Shown piece after piece: positions 1-6,162 of a stretch of DNA of 9,426 bases. Source of the DNA: an uncultured Catenibacterium sp. (GTDB lineage: Bacteria; Bacillota_I; Bacilli_A; Erysipelotrichales; Coprobacillaceae); NCBI RefSeq assembly GCF_900540665.1, contig NZ_UQGV01000083.1, positions 1-9,426 on the forward strand, in the 5' to 3' direction. Every line of letters begins with the position of its first letter. Positions within the stretch are counted from its first letter, which is position 1. Both the position numbers and the translations under genes were made by a program. The notes below the pieces were generated by a model. The model was given only the letters and a program-made list of their open reading frames with translations, was not told the DNA's origin and made no database searches.

Positions 1-66
1 AAACGTAGGTATGTACCGAAGGCTATTTCGGGAATTTACGACTATGAAGTGTACAAGAACTTGTGA
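1..66 (+). CDS. possible 3' end of an unrecognised gene (partial)
   Basis: Frame 1 is open from the window edge to a TGA at 64-66 and gives 21 residues ending in GIYDYEVYKNL. The Tyr/Lys/Ile-rich composition fits a real C-terminus in this genome, and the next 120 bases have no long ORF. I do not recognise the protein. A run of 21 codons can be open by chance, so this is only a likely gene end. Confidence 0.4.
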   Translation, partial: KRRYVPKAISGIYDYEVYKNL

Positions 67-80
67 GTAGATTTGATTTT

Positions 81-134
81 TGTCAATCGAAAGCATACAC
101 GATGACATAGTAAGTAATGTTCATGAGAACTTAC
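81..134. repeat. two adjacent imperfect hairpins upstream of the DUF4177 gene
   Basis: TGTCAATCG (81-89) pairs with CGATGACA (100-107), with one bulged A. Immediately after, GTAAG (110-114) pairs with CTTAC (130-134), and TTC/GAA pair inside it around the loop ATGA. Neither is followed by a T-tract on either strand, so they do not look like intrinsic terminators. They lie in the 119-bp gap between the possible gene end at 66 and the ATG at 186 and could be part of its 5' leader or an operator. The second resembles the hairpin at 436-468. Confidence 0.4.
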
Positions 135-185
135 ATTATCTCGATGTGGGTATATTTAATCACATTTTGAGTGGCAGGATAAACC

Positions 186-392
186 ATGTATAAATATGCA
201 TATGAAACCATAAGTTGTAATCTAGAAGGCTGGGGAATAGGTGCAGGTAATGTATATTGTATTGATGAATATCGTTCTGTTATTGAGAAAAGAGCTTTAC
301 AAGGATGGCGATATGTCGGATATATTCCTGTAAAGCAGCGTGGAACTGGACATGTACAGGTAATGGATCTGATTTTTGAAAAGGAAGAATAA
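186..392 (+). CDS. DUF4177 domain small protein
   Basis: This is a 68-aa protein starting at ATG 186, with AGGA at 176-179 as ribosome binding site (6-nt spacing). The layout matches DUF4177 proteins: an N-terminal YKY strand, a central helix (IDEYRSVIEKRALQGW), the signature GWRYVGYIP turn-strand, and a final strand MDLIFEK. The whole protein is the domain, the usual size for this family. There is no signal peptide or membrane segment, so it should be cytoplasmic. The molecular function of the family is unknown to me. The gene seems monocistronic: the nearest downstream gene is about 200 bp away, behind a terminator-like hairpin. A long ORF on the opposite strand here (131-451) is a shadow. 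Confidence 0.82.
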   Translation: MYKYAYETISCNLEGWGIGAGNVYCIDEYRSVIEKRALQGWRYVGYIPVKQRGTGHVQVMDLIFEKEE

Positions 393-415
393 AAAATGCT
401 AAAAAATGCTAAAAT
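376..415 (+). promoter_or_regulatory. possible promoter for the GH20 gene leader, with tandem AAAAAATGCT repeat
   Basis: TTGAAA (376-381) is followed 18 bp later by TAAAAA preceded by TGC (397-405), an extended -10-like element. A second TGCTAAAAT lies at 407-415. The two -10-like elements arise from an exact 10-bp tandem repeat, AAAAAATGCT, at 391-410. The -35 lies inside the end of the DUF4177 gene. The match is only moderate, but a promoter upstream of the 436-553 leader is needed if that leader belongs to the GH20 gene. Confidence 0.3.
391..410. repeat. exact 10-bp tandem repeat, two copies
   Basis: AAAAAATGCT occurs twice, head to tail, directly after the DUF4177 stop codon (TAA 390-392). 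Each copy carries a TGCTAAAA element resembling an extended -10 box. Such a short A-rich repeat could change copy number by slippage. Confidence 0.8.
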
Positions 416-435
416 AATTGTGATGAAAAAACTTG

Positions 436-468
436 ATGTAAGAGGTTTCATGAACTATACTCTTACAT
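436..468 (+). promoter_or_regulatory. 9-bp-stem hairpin in the GH20 gene leader
   Basis: ATGTAAGAG (436-444) and CTCTTACAT (460-468) are perfect inverted repeats around a 15-nt loop that contains the palindrome TTCATGAA (447-454). No T-tract follows, so it is not a terminator by itself. Its position between a possible promoter and the terminator-like hairpin at 495-553 resembles a cis-regulatory RNA leader. I do not recognise a known riboswitch class. Confidence 0.5.
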
Positions 469-494
469 GAGATGGATTGTTACTTTAAGTAGGC

Positions 495-553
495 AAGACC
501 AGACACATTAAAGCATGCGCTGCATCATGTCTTTTTGTGTTTGGTCTTTTTTT
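495..553 (+). terminator. intrinsic terminator or attenuator just upstream of the GH20 gene
   Basis: AAGACCAGACACA (495-507) pairs with TGTGTTTGGTCTT (536-548) over 13 positions with one G-U pair. The T run continues to 553. The loop holds a second small stem, ATGC/GCAT, at 515-525. It can end transcription of the DUF4177 gene. Only 18 nt separate the T-tract from the next ribosome binding site, leaving no room for a separate promoter. Transcripts of the GH20 gene should therefore cross it, which would make it an attenuator. In an alternative fold AGACA (501-505) pairs with TGTCT (528-532), also followed by T residues. Confidence 0.65.
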
Positions 554-590
554 ATTGGAGGACAATCAATCAGAAAGGAAAGTGAAAATC

Positions 591-3500
591 GTGGGAAGAT
601 TAAAGAAAGTCGCAGCTGCATTATTTAGTGCAAGTATGATTATTTCTAGCTGGAGTATGACTCTTGTCCATGCAGATACAATCACAAATATTGCATTAAA
701 TAAGAAAGCTACAACAAGTTATGCATGTTCTGGATTTGGTGCTGAAAAAGCAGTGGATGGTGATAAGTCATCACGCTGGGCAACTGAATTTGGTGAACAT
801 GCTGCGACTAACCATTGGATTGATGTGGATTTAGGTGCACAGTCTACGATTTCATCTTTTAATATCCATTTTGAGAATCCTAAGGATGGTAATGCTCTAC
901 AAAGAGTACGTAAATTCAAGATTGAAGGATCACTCAATGGTTCATCTTATGCATTGATTCATAATTCAGCAGATAAACCAGAAGGATTTGGCGTAGATGA
1001 AGTTGTAACACTTGATACACCTGTACAGTATCGTTACGTAAGATTAACAGTAGAAAAGTTACGTGATGGTGCTTATCCAAGTATTTCAGTGGCAGAGTTT
1101 GAAGTCATGGGTACTCAGGAAAAGACTGAGACACCTACGAATGTTAATTTAGCTCTCAATAAGAATGTTGTAGTAAGTGCGGAGTATCCTACACTCCCTA
1201 AGAAAAACCTAACAGATGGTAATGAAAGTACAAGATGGTCTACAGAAGGCGCTCCAGTACAGTGGTTCTATGTAGATCTAGGTAAGTCTGAGTCTTTCAA
1301 CCAGTTAAAGATGGTTTGGGAAAGTAATGATGTGTACGCAGGTTCTTATAATATCTATGCCTCAGATAATCCTGAAAACTGGGGTGAAGCTATTGTAAAA
1401 AGAACAGGTAACAAGAAACGTACTTCTGTAGAATACTTATCAAGTGCTAAAAAAGCTCGTTATGTAAAAGTTGAAGTCACAAAGATGGAAGGGTATAACA
1501 GTGTATCATGCTGTGAATTTGAAGTGTTGAATTCATCAGATAAAGCACCTCAGAACCCAGCAGAAAACGTGGCATTCAATAAGCCTGCAGTGGCTTCTTC
1601 AATTGAAAGTGGTACTCAGTTTACTGCCAATAAAGCGTTTGATGGTAATACTAAGGGAACATCACGCTGGGCATCTGGTGTAAAGAATGCACCTCATTGG
1701 ATTTATGTAGATCTTGAAGATGTATTAGATGTCAAGACTGTACGCTTAACTTGGGAAACAAGAAAAGCGACAAAGTATAGAATCCAGTATGCAACCGAAT
1801 TAGACAAGTGGACAGATGCAAAAGTATTTAATAGCCGTCCTACTAATAAGACTCAGAAGATTGTCTTAGATAAAGCGGTGAAGGCACGTTATGTACGCTT
1901 GTATATTGATACAGTGGATCCATCAGATCCAGATACAGGCATTAACTGGAATAATATTTCTATTTATGAAATGGAAGTATATGGTGGAGAACCAACAGTT
2001 GATGTGAATGAAATGATGGATTCTATTGCAGTGGCAGAAGTAACGAAGGGTGATCAGAAAGTTCATGTAACTCTTCCAGAGTCTGAAGATTATACAATTA
2101 CATTCAATGGTGCTGATTATGAACAGCTTGTTGGTGATGATTTGACTATCTATCAGCCTTTAGTTGATACAACTGCTACTTTATCTTTCAAAGCAACAAA
2201 TAAGAAAGACAAGAATGATTATTTATTTAAAGAAATTGCAGTGAATATTCCTGGTAAATATAACGTCGAACAGGGAGATAATGCAGCCCCTATCGTATTA
2301 CCAGAATTAAGAGAATGGAAAGGTCATACAGGTACATTCAACTTTAATAAGAATGGTCGTATTGTGGTACGCAATTCTAAATTGAATGAAATGGCAAAAA
2401 CATTCCAGAGTGATTTAAAGGAAATCACAGGGTCTAAGTTAGATATCGTTACAAGCGGTGAAACAAAAGCAGGAGATATCGTTCTTGATCTTGTAGATAA
2501 GAAAGAAAACTTAGGCTTAGATAAGGAAGGTTATATTTTAGAAATTGGTGATACTGTATCAGTGAAAGCTGAACAGGAAACAGGTGCTTTCTGGTCTACA
2601 CGTACTATTTTACAGATCTTAAAGCTTAATAAGCTTACTATGCCTAAGGGTATCACAAGAGATTATCCACTTTATTCTGTCAGAGGTCTTATTCTTGATG
2701 TAGGACGTAAGACATTTACTATGGATAATCTAACAATGTTGATGAAGGAAATGTCTTGGTATAAGTTGAATGACTTCCAGGTACATTTAAATGATAATGT
2801 CATTCCTCTAGAGAACTACTCTAATGCAGGTAAGGACCCTATGACAGCTTATTCTGGATTCCGTCTTGAATCTGATATCAAGAAGGGTGGTAAGAACCAG
2901 GCTGATTTAACAAGTACAGATGTATTCTATACTAAGAAGGCATTTAGAAACTTCATTAAACAGTCAAGAATGTATGGGGTAAATATTGTTCCTGAAATTG
3001 ATACACCAGCGCATTCTCTTGCTCTTACTAAGGTGCGTCCAGACTTACGTGCTGGTACTTATGGTCGTGATAATGACCATTTGAATTTAGTGACTAAGTA
3101 TGATGAATCATTGGCTTTTGTACAGGAAATCTTTGGCGAATACATGAATGGTTCTGATCCAGTCTTTGATTCAAAGACTACTGTACATATTGGTGCGGAT
3201 GAATATACAAAGGATCCAAATGCATATCGTCGCTTCTGTAACGATATGATTGATTATGTTGAAAACTCAGGACGTAAAGCACGTCTATGGGGAAGTTTAT
3301 CAAGTCTTAAAGGTAATGTAACTGTAAAGGCGCAGAATGTAGAAATGAACTTATGGAACTACGGCTGGGCTAATATGGATAAGATGTACGAAGAAGGCTT
3401 TGATCTTCTTAACTGTAATGATGGTAACTATTACATCGTACCAAATGCAGGCTACTACTATGATTATTTGAATAATTCAACAGTATATAACTTACCAATC

Positions 3501-5741
3501 AATGAAGTGGGTGGTAAGCATATTCCTGCTGGTGATAAACAGATGCTTGGTGGTTCTTTTGCAGTATGGAATGATATGACAGATTACCTTAATAATGGTA
3601 TTACTGAATATGATGTTTATGATCGTATTCAGGCATCTGCTGCATTATTTGGTGCTAAGCTCTGGGGTAAAGGATCATTAACTCAGAGTCAGGCTGAAAA
3701 CGCAGCAGGCTTATTAGGAGATGCACCTGGTACTAACTTTGCCTATCATGCAGAAGACAAAGATGGTGTATTTGAAGTTATTGATAATAATACTTCATAT
3801 AAGGGTGTAAATGCAGATGTGGAAGATGTTGATTATAAGAAGGCTATTCACTTAAAAGGTGATTCTTCTTATGTAGAAACTAAACTTCATACAACTGTAG
3901 GATTAAATAACAGCTTAAGATTCAAGGTAAAACGTACTTCATCTTCAGTTGATAAAGACCAGATTCTATTTGAATCAAGCTATGGTTCTATCAAAGGTGT
4001 TCAAAAGGGTACAGGTAAAGTAGCTATTTCAAGAGAAAACTTTGATATTACCTTTGATTATTCACTTCCAGTAGGACAGTGGGTTGAAATTGAAATCAAG
4101 AACCCAGATAACGGACGTAATCGCAAGTATGCTGAATTATATGTCAATGGCAAGCTTGTAGACCGTAAGGGTGATGATGAAAAGGTTGAAGGCAATAGAC
4201 TTATTGCAACTACAATGATTCCATTTGAAAGAGTGGGAAGTAAAACACATGCCTTTGATGGTTATATTGATGATATTGTGCTTGCAAAGAATAAGGACTA
4301 CGCGTCAACAAGTGAATTAGATAACACATTATTGATCTTACATGCATTAGAAGCAGATAAGAAAGTAGATGCTTCTAAGAAGGATGCAATGAGATCATTA
4401 ATCAAAGAAGGAGAAGCCCTTACTTGTCAGGCTGATCCAGATGCAGCACGTATTGCTGATGTTGTAAAACGTATGAAAGATTTAATTGCGACAGTGACTT
4501 ATAAGAAGGCTGATTACAGCGCAATTGAAGCTATTCTTGCAAAGATTCCAAACACTGATTTAACTAAGATCTATACAAAGGATTCTTTAGATGCTTTAGA
4601 AACAGCTAAGAGCAATATTGTATATGATTTACCAAGAGGTATGCAGTCTCAGGTTGATGCATATGCAAAAGATTTACAGAGTGCATTAGACCGTCTTGTA
4701 TTATTAGATGTATCAGATTTATATTACTATCAGGGTACAATGACAGGTACTGCTTCTTCACAGGAAACTGCAAATGAAAAAACACCTGCTTCTAATGCTT
4801 TAGATGGTAACCCAGGTACATTCTGGCATACATTATGGAGTGGTGCTTCTTTACCACATTGGTATATGATTACTATGGGTACAACTGAAAAGGTAGATGG
4901 ACTTTATTATTTGCCTCGTAGTAATGGTGGTAATGGTACAGTGACTCAGTATAGTATCGAAGTAAGTACTGATGGGCAGACTTTTAAGAAAGTCAAAGAA
5001 GGTACACTTCCATTAAATGCAGAAGGTAAGTTAATCAGCTTTGATGCAGTTGATGCAAAGTATGTAAGATTTAATATCTTAGCAGCTAAGGGTGGATTTG
5101 GCAGTGCAGCTGAATTCAAGATTCACTATGTACCAGCTTCTACTGGAGCAGAAGAACTTGAAGCACTTATTAAACATGCAGAAAGATTAGATCGTACACT
5201 TTATACTAAAGAGTCATTAGAAAAGTTAGATACTGCATTAGAAAAGGCAAGAGCTGTATTAAAGAAGGAAGATGTTTCAGCAAATGAAATCAATGAAGCA
5301 AAAACAAATCTTTATAATGCGTTATTAAAGGATTTGATTGCGAAGACTCCTGTGATCAAGGAAGATGCTGATACTAAGGATTTAGAGGATTTAGTAGGTT
5401 CTATTGATAAGAATCAGAAGGATTATACAGAAGAAAGCTGGAATAAACTTCAGGATGCTTTTAAGAAGGCTCAGGATGTTTTAAATAAGGAAGAACCTGA
5501 ACAGTCTGAAGTAGATGCAGCTTATAAGAATCTTAAAGATGCAATTGATGGATTAGAAAAGGTCAAAGATCCAGTCATTACACCGGACAAGCCATCTAAG
5601 CCAGATGAAAACAAACCTGGTGAAACTAAGCCAAATAAGAAACCGCAGACGAGTGATTTAACATCACTTGCAAGTGTATTCAGTTCTATCTTTGTATCAT
5701 TAAGTGGTATTTATCTTGTGATGAGAAAGAAAGAGTATTAA
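591..5741 (+). CDS. cell-wall-anchored GH20 beta-N-acetylhexosaminidase with discoidin domains
   Basis: This is a 1716-aa secreted enzyme (residues numbered from GTG 591). A signal peptide runs to LVHA|D28/29. Three F5/8C (CBM32-like) domains follow at about 33-174, 184-313 and 324-466, then an Ig-like linker and a GH20b-type N-domain (about 565-681). The GH20 barrel (about 691-1040) carries PEIDTPAH (801-808) and HIGADE (866-871), with the D870-E871 pair of substrate-assisted catalysis. Then come a LamG-like domain (1049-1232), a FIVAR-like helical repeat (1307-1370), a fourth F5/8C domain (1378-1514), two more FIVAR repeats (1521-1583, 1596-1658), a Lys/Pro stalk, a KPQTSD sorting motif (1684-1689), a membrane helix and the tail RKKEY. 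It should release terminal GlcNAc/GalNAc, or possibly lacto-N-biose, from glycans at the cell surface. The exact substrate is not determinable here. The start is GTG 591 (AAAGGA at 574-579, 11 nt away) or GTG 582. An in-frame GTG at 537 lies inside the terminator stem and is unlikely. Confidence 0.93.
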   Translation: MGRLKKVAAALFSASMIISSWSMTLVHADTITNIALNKKATTSYACSGFGAEKAVDGDKSSRWATEFGEHAATNHWIDVDLGAQSTISSFNIHFENPKDGNALQRVRKFKIEGSLNGSSYALIHNSADKPEGFGVDEVVTLDTPVQYRYVRLTVEKLRDGAYPSISVAEFEVMGTQEKTETPTNVNLALNKNVVVSAEYPTLPKKNLTDGNESTRWSTEGAPVQWFYVDLGKSESFNQLKMVWESNDVYAGSYNIYASDNPENWGEAIVKRTGNKKRTSVEYLSSAKKARYVKVEVTKMEGYNSVSCCEFEVLNSSDKAPQNPAENVAFNKPAVASSIESGTQFTANKAFDGNTKGTSRWASGVKNAPHWIYVDLEDVLDVKTVRLTWETRKATKYRIQYATELDKWTDAKVFNSRPTNKTQKIVLDKAVKARYVRLYIDTVDPSDPDTGINWNNISIYEMEVYGGEPTVDVNEMMDSIAVAEVTKGDQKVHVTLPESEDYTITFNGADYEQLVGDDLTIYQPLVDTTATLSFKATNKKDKNDYLFKEIAVNIPGKYNVEQGDNAAPIVLPELREWKGHTGTFNFNKNGRIVVRNSKLNEMAKTFQSDLKEITGSKLDIVTSGETKAGDIVLDLVDKKENLGLDKEGYILEIGDTVSVKAEQETGAFWSTRTILQILKLNKLTMPKGITRDYPLYSVRGLILDVGRKTFTMDNLTMLMKEMSWYKLNDFQVHLNDNVIPLENYSNAGKDPMTAYSGFRLESDIKKGGKNQADLTSTDVFYTKKAFRNFIKQSRMYGVNIVPEIDTPAHSLALTKVRPDLRAGTYGRDNDHLNLVTKYDESLAFVQEIFGEYMNGSDPVFDSKTTVHIGADEYTKDPNAYRRFCNDMIDYVENSGRKARLWGSLSSLKGNVTVKAQNVEMNLWNYGWANMDKMYEEGFDLLNCNDGNYYIVPNAGYYYDYLNNSTVYNLPINEVGGKHIPAGDKQMLGGSFAVWNDMTDYLNNGITEYDVYDRIQASAALFGAKLWGKGSLTQSQAENAAGLLGDAPGTNFAYHAEDKDGVFEVIDNNTSYKGVNADVEDVDYKKAIHLKGDSSYVETKLHTTVGLNNSLRFKVKRTSSSVDKDQILFESSYGSIKGVQKGTGKVAISRENFDITFDYSLPVGQWVEIEIKNPDNGRNRKYAELYVNGKLVDRKGDDEKVEGNRLIATTMIPFERVGSKTHAFDGYIDDIVLAKNKDYASTSELDNTLLILHALEADKKVDASKKDAMRSLIKEGEALTCQADPDAARIADVVKRMKDLIATVTYKKADYSAIEAILAKIPNTDLTKIYTKDSLDALETAKSNIVYDLPRGMQSQVDAYAKDLQSALDRLVLLDVSDLYYYQGTMTGTASSQETANEKTPASNALDGNPGTFWHTLWSGASLPHWYMITMGTTEKVDGLYYLPRSNGGNGTVTQYSIEVSTDGQTFKKVKEGTLPLNAEGKLISFDAVDAKYVRFNILAAKGGFGSAAEFKIHYVPASTGAEELEALIKHAERLDRTLYTKESLEKLDTALEKARAVLKKEDVSANEINEAKTNLYNALLKDLIAKTPVIKEDADTKDLEDLVGSIDKNQKDYTEESWNKLQDAFKKAQDVLNKEEPEQSEVDAAYKNLKDAIDGLEKVKDPVITPDKPSKPDENKPGETKPNKKPQTSDLTSLASVFSSIFVSLSGIYLVMRKKEY

Positions 5742-5748
5742 GAGTTAG

Positions 5749-5779
5749 AAAGGACTTCAATCTGAAGTCCTTTTTCTTT
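5749..5779 (+). terminator. rho-independent terminator of the GH20 gene
   Basis: AAAGGACTTCA (5749-5759) and TGAAGTCCTTT (5763-5773) form a perfect 11-bp stem with a 3-nt loop, followed by T residues. It begins 8 bases after the GH20 stop codon. It separates the glycosidase gene from everything downstream. Confidence 0.93.
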
Positions 5780-5812
5780 GCGAAAAATACATATAAAAAA
5801 CACATTGAGTCC

Positions 5813-5841
5813 ATAACAATTACATATCCAAATACTATACT
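5813..5841 (+). promoter_or_regulatory. likely sigma-A-type promoter
   Basis: ATAACA (5813-5818, 4 of 6 to TTGACA) and TATACT (5836-5841, 5 of 6 to TATAAT) are separated by 17 bp. Transcription would start near 5848 and meet the GAGGTG ribosome binding site of the 19-codon ORF almost at once. It probably drove the operon now interrupted by the TnpB element. The 5776-5812 stretch between the terminator and this promoter shows nothing else. Confidence 0.5.
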
Positions 5842-5863
5842 AGTTACCGTTGAGGTGATAGAA

Positions 5864-5923
5864 ATGGAATATTTACTTATCTTTTTAGAAAGCTTTTTTA
5901 AGACTTCAAATGAAGAAAACTAG
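5864..5923 (+). CDS. 19-aa small ORF, possible leader peptide or small membrane peptide
   Basis: The ATG at 5864 is preceded by a strong ribosome binding site, GAGGTG (5852-5857, 6-nt spacing), and a good promoter. The peptide is hydrophobic at the N-terminus (MEYLLIFLESFF) and charged at the end (KTSNEEN). Its last codons (5910-5919) can base-pair with the strand just before a T-tract at 5976-5982, a leader-peptide-like arrangement. There is no run of one amino acid that would point to classical attenuation. It could also be a short toxin-like peptide or non-functional. I do not recognise a family. Confidence 0.4.
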   Translation: MEYLLIFLESFFKTSNEEN

Positions 5924-5982
5924 AATTGAGGCAGTTTGTTAGACGAAAGAGGTGGAGAATAATATTTTCTTCATCTTTTTTT
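5910..5982 (+). terminator. possible attenuator: two mutually exclusive stems ending in a T7 tract
   Basis: TTTTCTTCAT (5965-5974) is followed by C and seven T residues (5976-5982). It can pair perfectly over 10 bp with ATGAAGAAAA (5910-5919), at the end of the 19-codon ORF. Alternatively, TTTTCTTCATCTTT (5965-5978) can form a local hairpin with AAAGAGGTGGAGAA (5946-5959), with two mismatches, two G-U pairs and a 5-nt loop. Only one can form at a time. The stems are A/U-rich, so termination would be weak. Function is inferred. Confidence 0.35.
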
Positions 5983-5983
5983 A

Positions 5984-6018
5984 TTGACGAAAATAAATTT
6001 AAACGATAATTCATTTAT
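5984..6018 (+). pseudogene. 5' fragment of a small gene split by the TnpB element
   Basis: The frame starting at TTG 5984 (LTKINLNDNSF) runs to the target motif TTTAT at 6014-6018, where the element begins. When joined to 7503 it continues without a shift into the downstream fragment. The start is uncertain: TTG is the only usual start codon after the in-frame TAA at 5960, and no ribosome binding site is well placed. A nearby T7 run (5976-5982) could hide a frameshift. Confidence 0.5.
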
Positions 6019-6029
6019 AGAAAATCAGT

Positions 6030-6065
6030 CATTCAACCCATGGTCTTTAGACCATGTGTTGAATG
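6030..6065. repeat. left-end subterminal hairpin of the TnpB element
   Basis: CATTCAAC (6030-6037) pairs with GTTGAATG (6058-6065) and CATGGTC (6039-6045) pairs with GACCATG (6050-6056). The result is 15 bp with one internal mismatch and a TTTA loop. The loop sequence is the same as in the right-end hairpin (7482-7485). Such subterminal palindromes are what Y1 TnpA recognises in IS200/IS605 elements. Confidence 0.85.
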
Positions 6066-6078
6066 GTGTCATGAGTCA

Positions 6079-6108
6079 AGCATATATATTTACCTAAAAA
6101 TATATGCT
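6079..6108. repeat. second left-end inverted repeat next to the tnpB promoter
   Basis: AGCATATATATTT (6079-6091) pairs with AAAAATATATGCT (6096-6108) with one mismatch and a 4-nt loop. The right arm abuts the -10-like TATGAT, so it may also influence tnpB transcription. Confidence 0.65.
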
Positions 6109-6113
6109 ATGAT
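6105..6113 (+). promoter_or_regulatory. possible extended -10 for tnpB
   Basis: TGCTATGAT (6105-6113) fits an extended -10 element. I see no good -35 at the expected distance. A ribosome binding site, AAAGGAGA (6148-6155), precedes the tnpB ATG. Confidence 0.4.
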
Positions 6114-6162
6114 ATATATACAGGAAAATCCATTTCCAAGTCTATAGAAAGGAGAAAACGAT

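Noticed and set aside
81..107. Hairpin as a terminator for the gene ending at 66
   Set aside because: No T-tract follows the right arm, and the opposite strand shows none either.
131..451. 106-aa open frame on the minus strand
   Set aside because: It covers the whole DUF4177 gene in antisense, has a low-complexity Ser/Phe/Ile start, and lacks a ribosome binding site or family match. It is a shadow frame.
436..553. Assignment of the leader to a named riboswitch class
   Set aside because: I see no recognisable conserved core of T-box, TPP, SAM, purine, glmS or other common classes. Only stems and a T-tract are visible.
537..590. In-frame upstream GTG at 537 as the GH20 protein start
   Set aside because: It lies inside the right arm of a terminator stem, has no Shine-Dalgarno, and would put 18 extra residues before a well-formed signal peptide.
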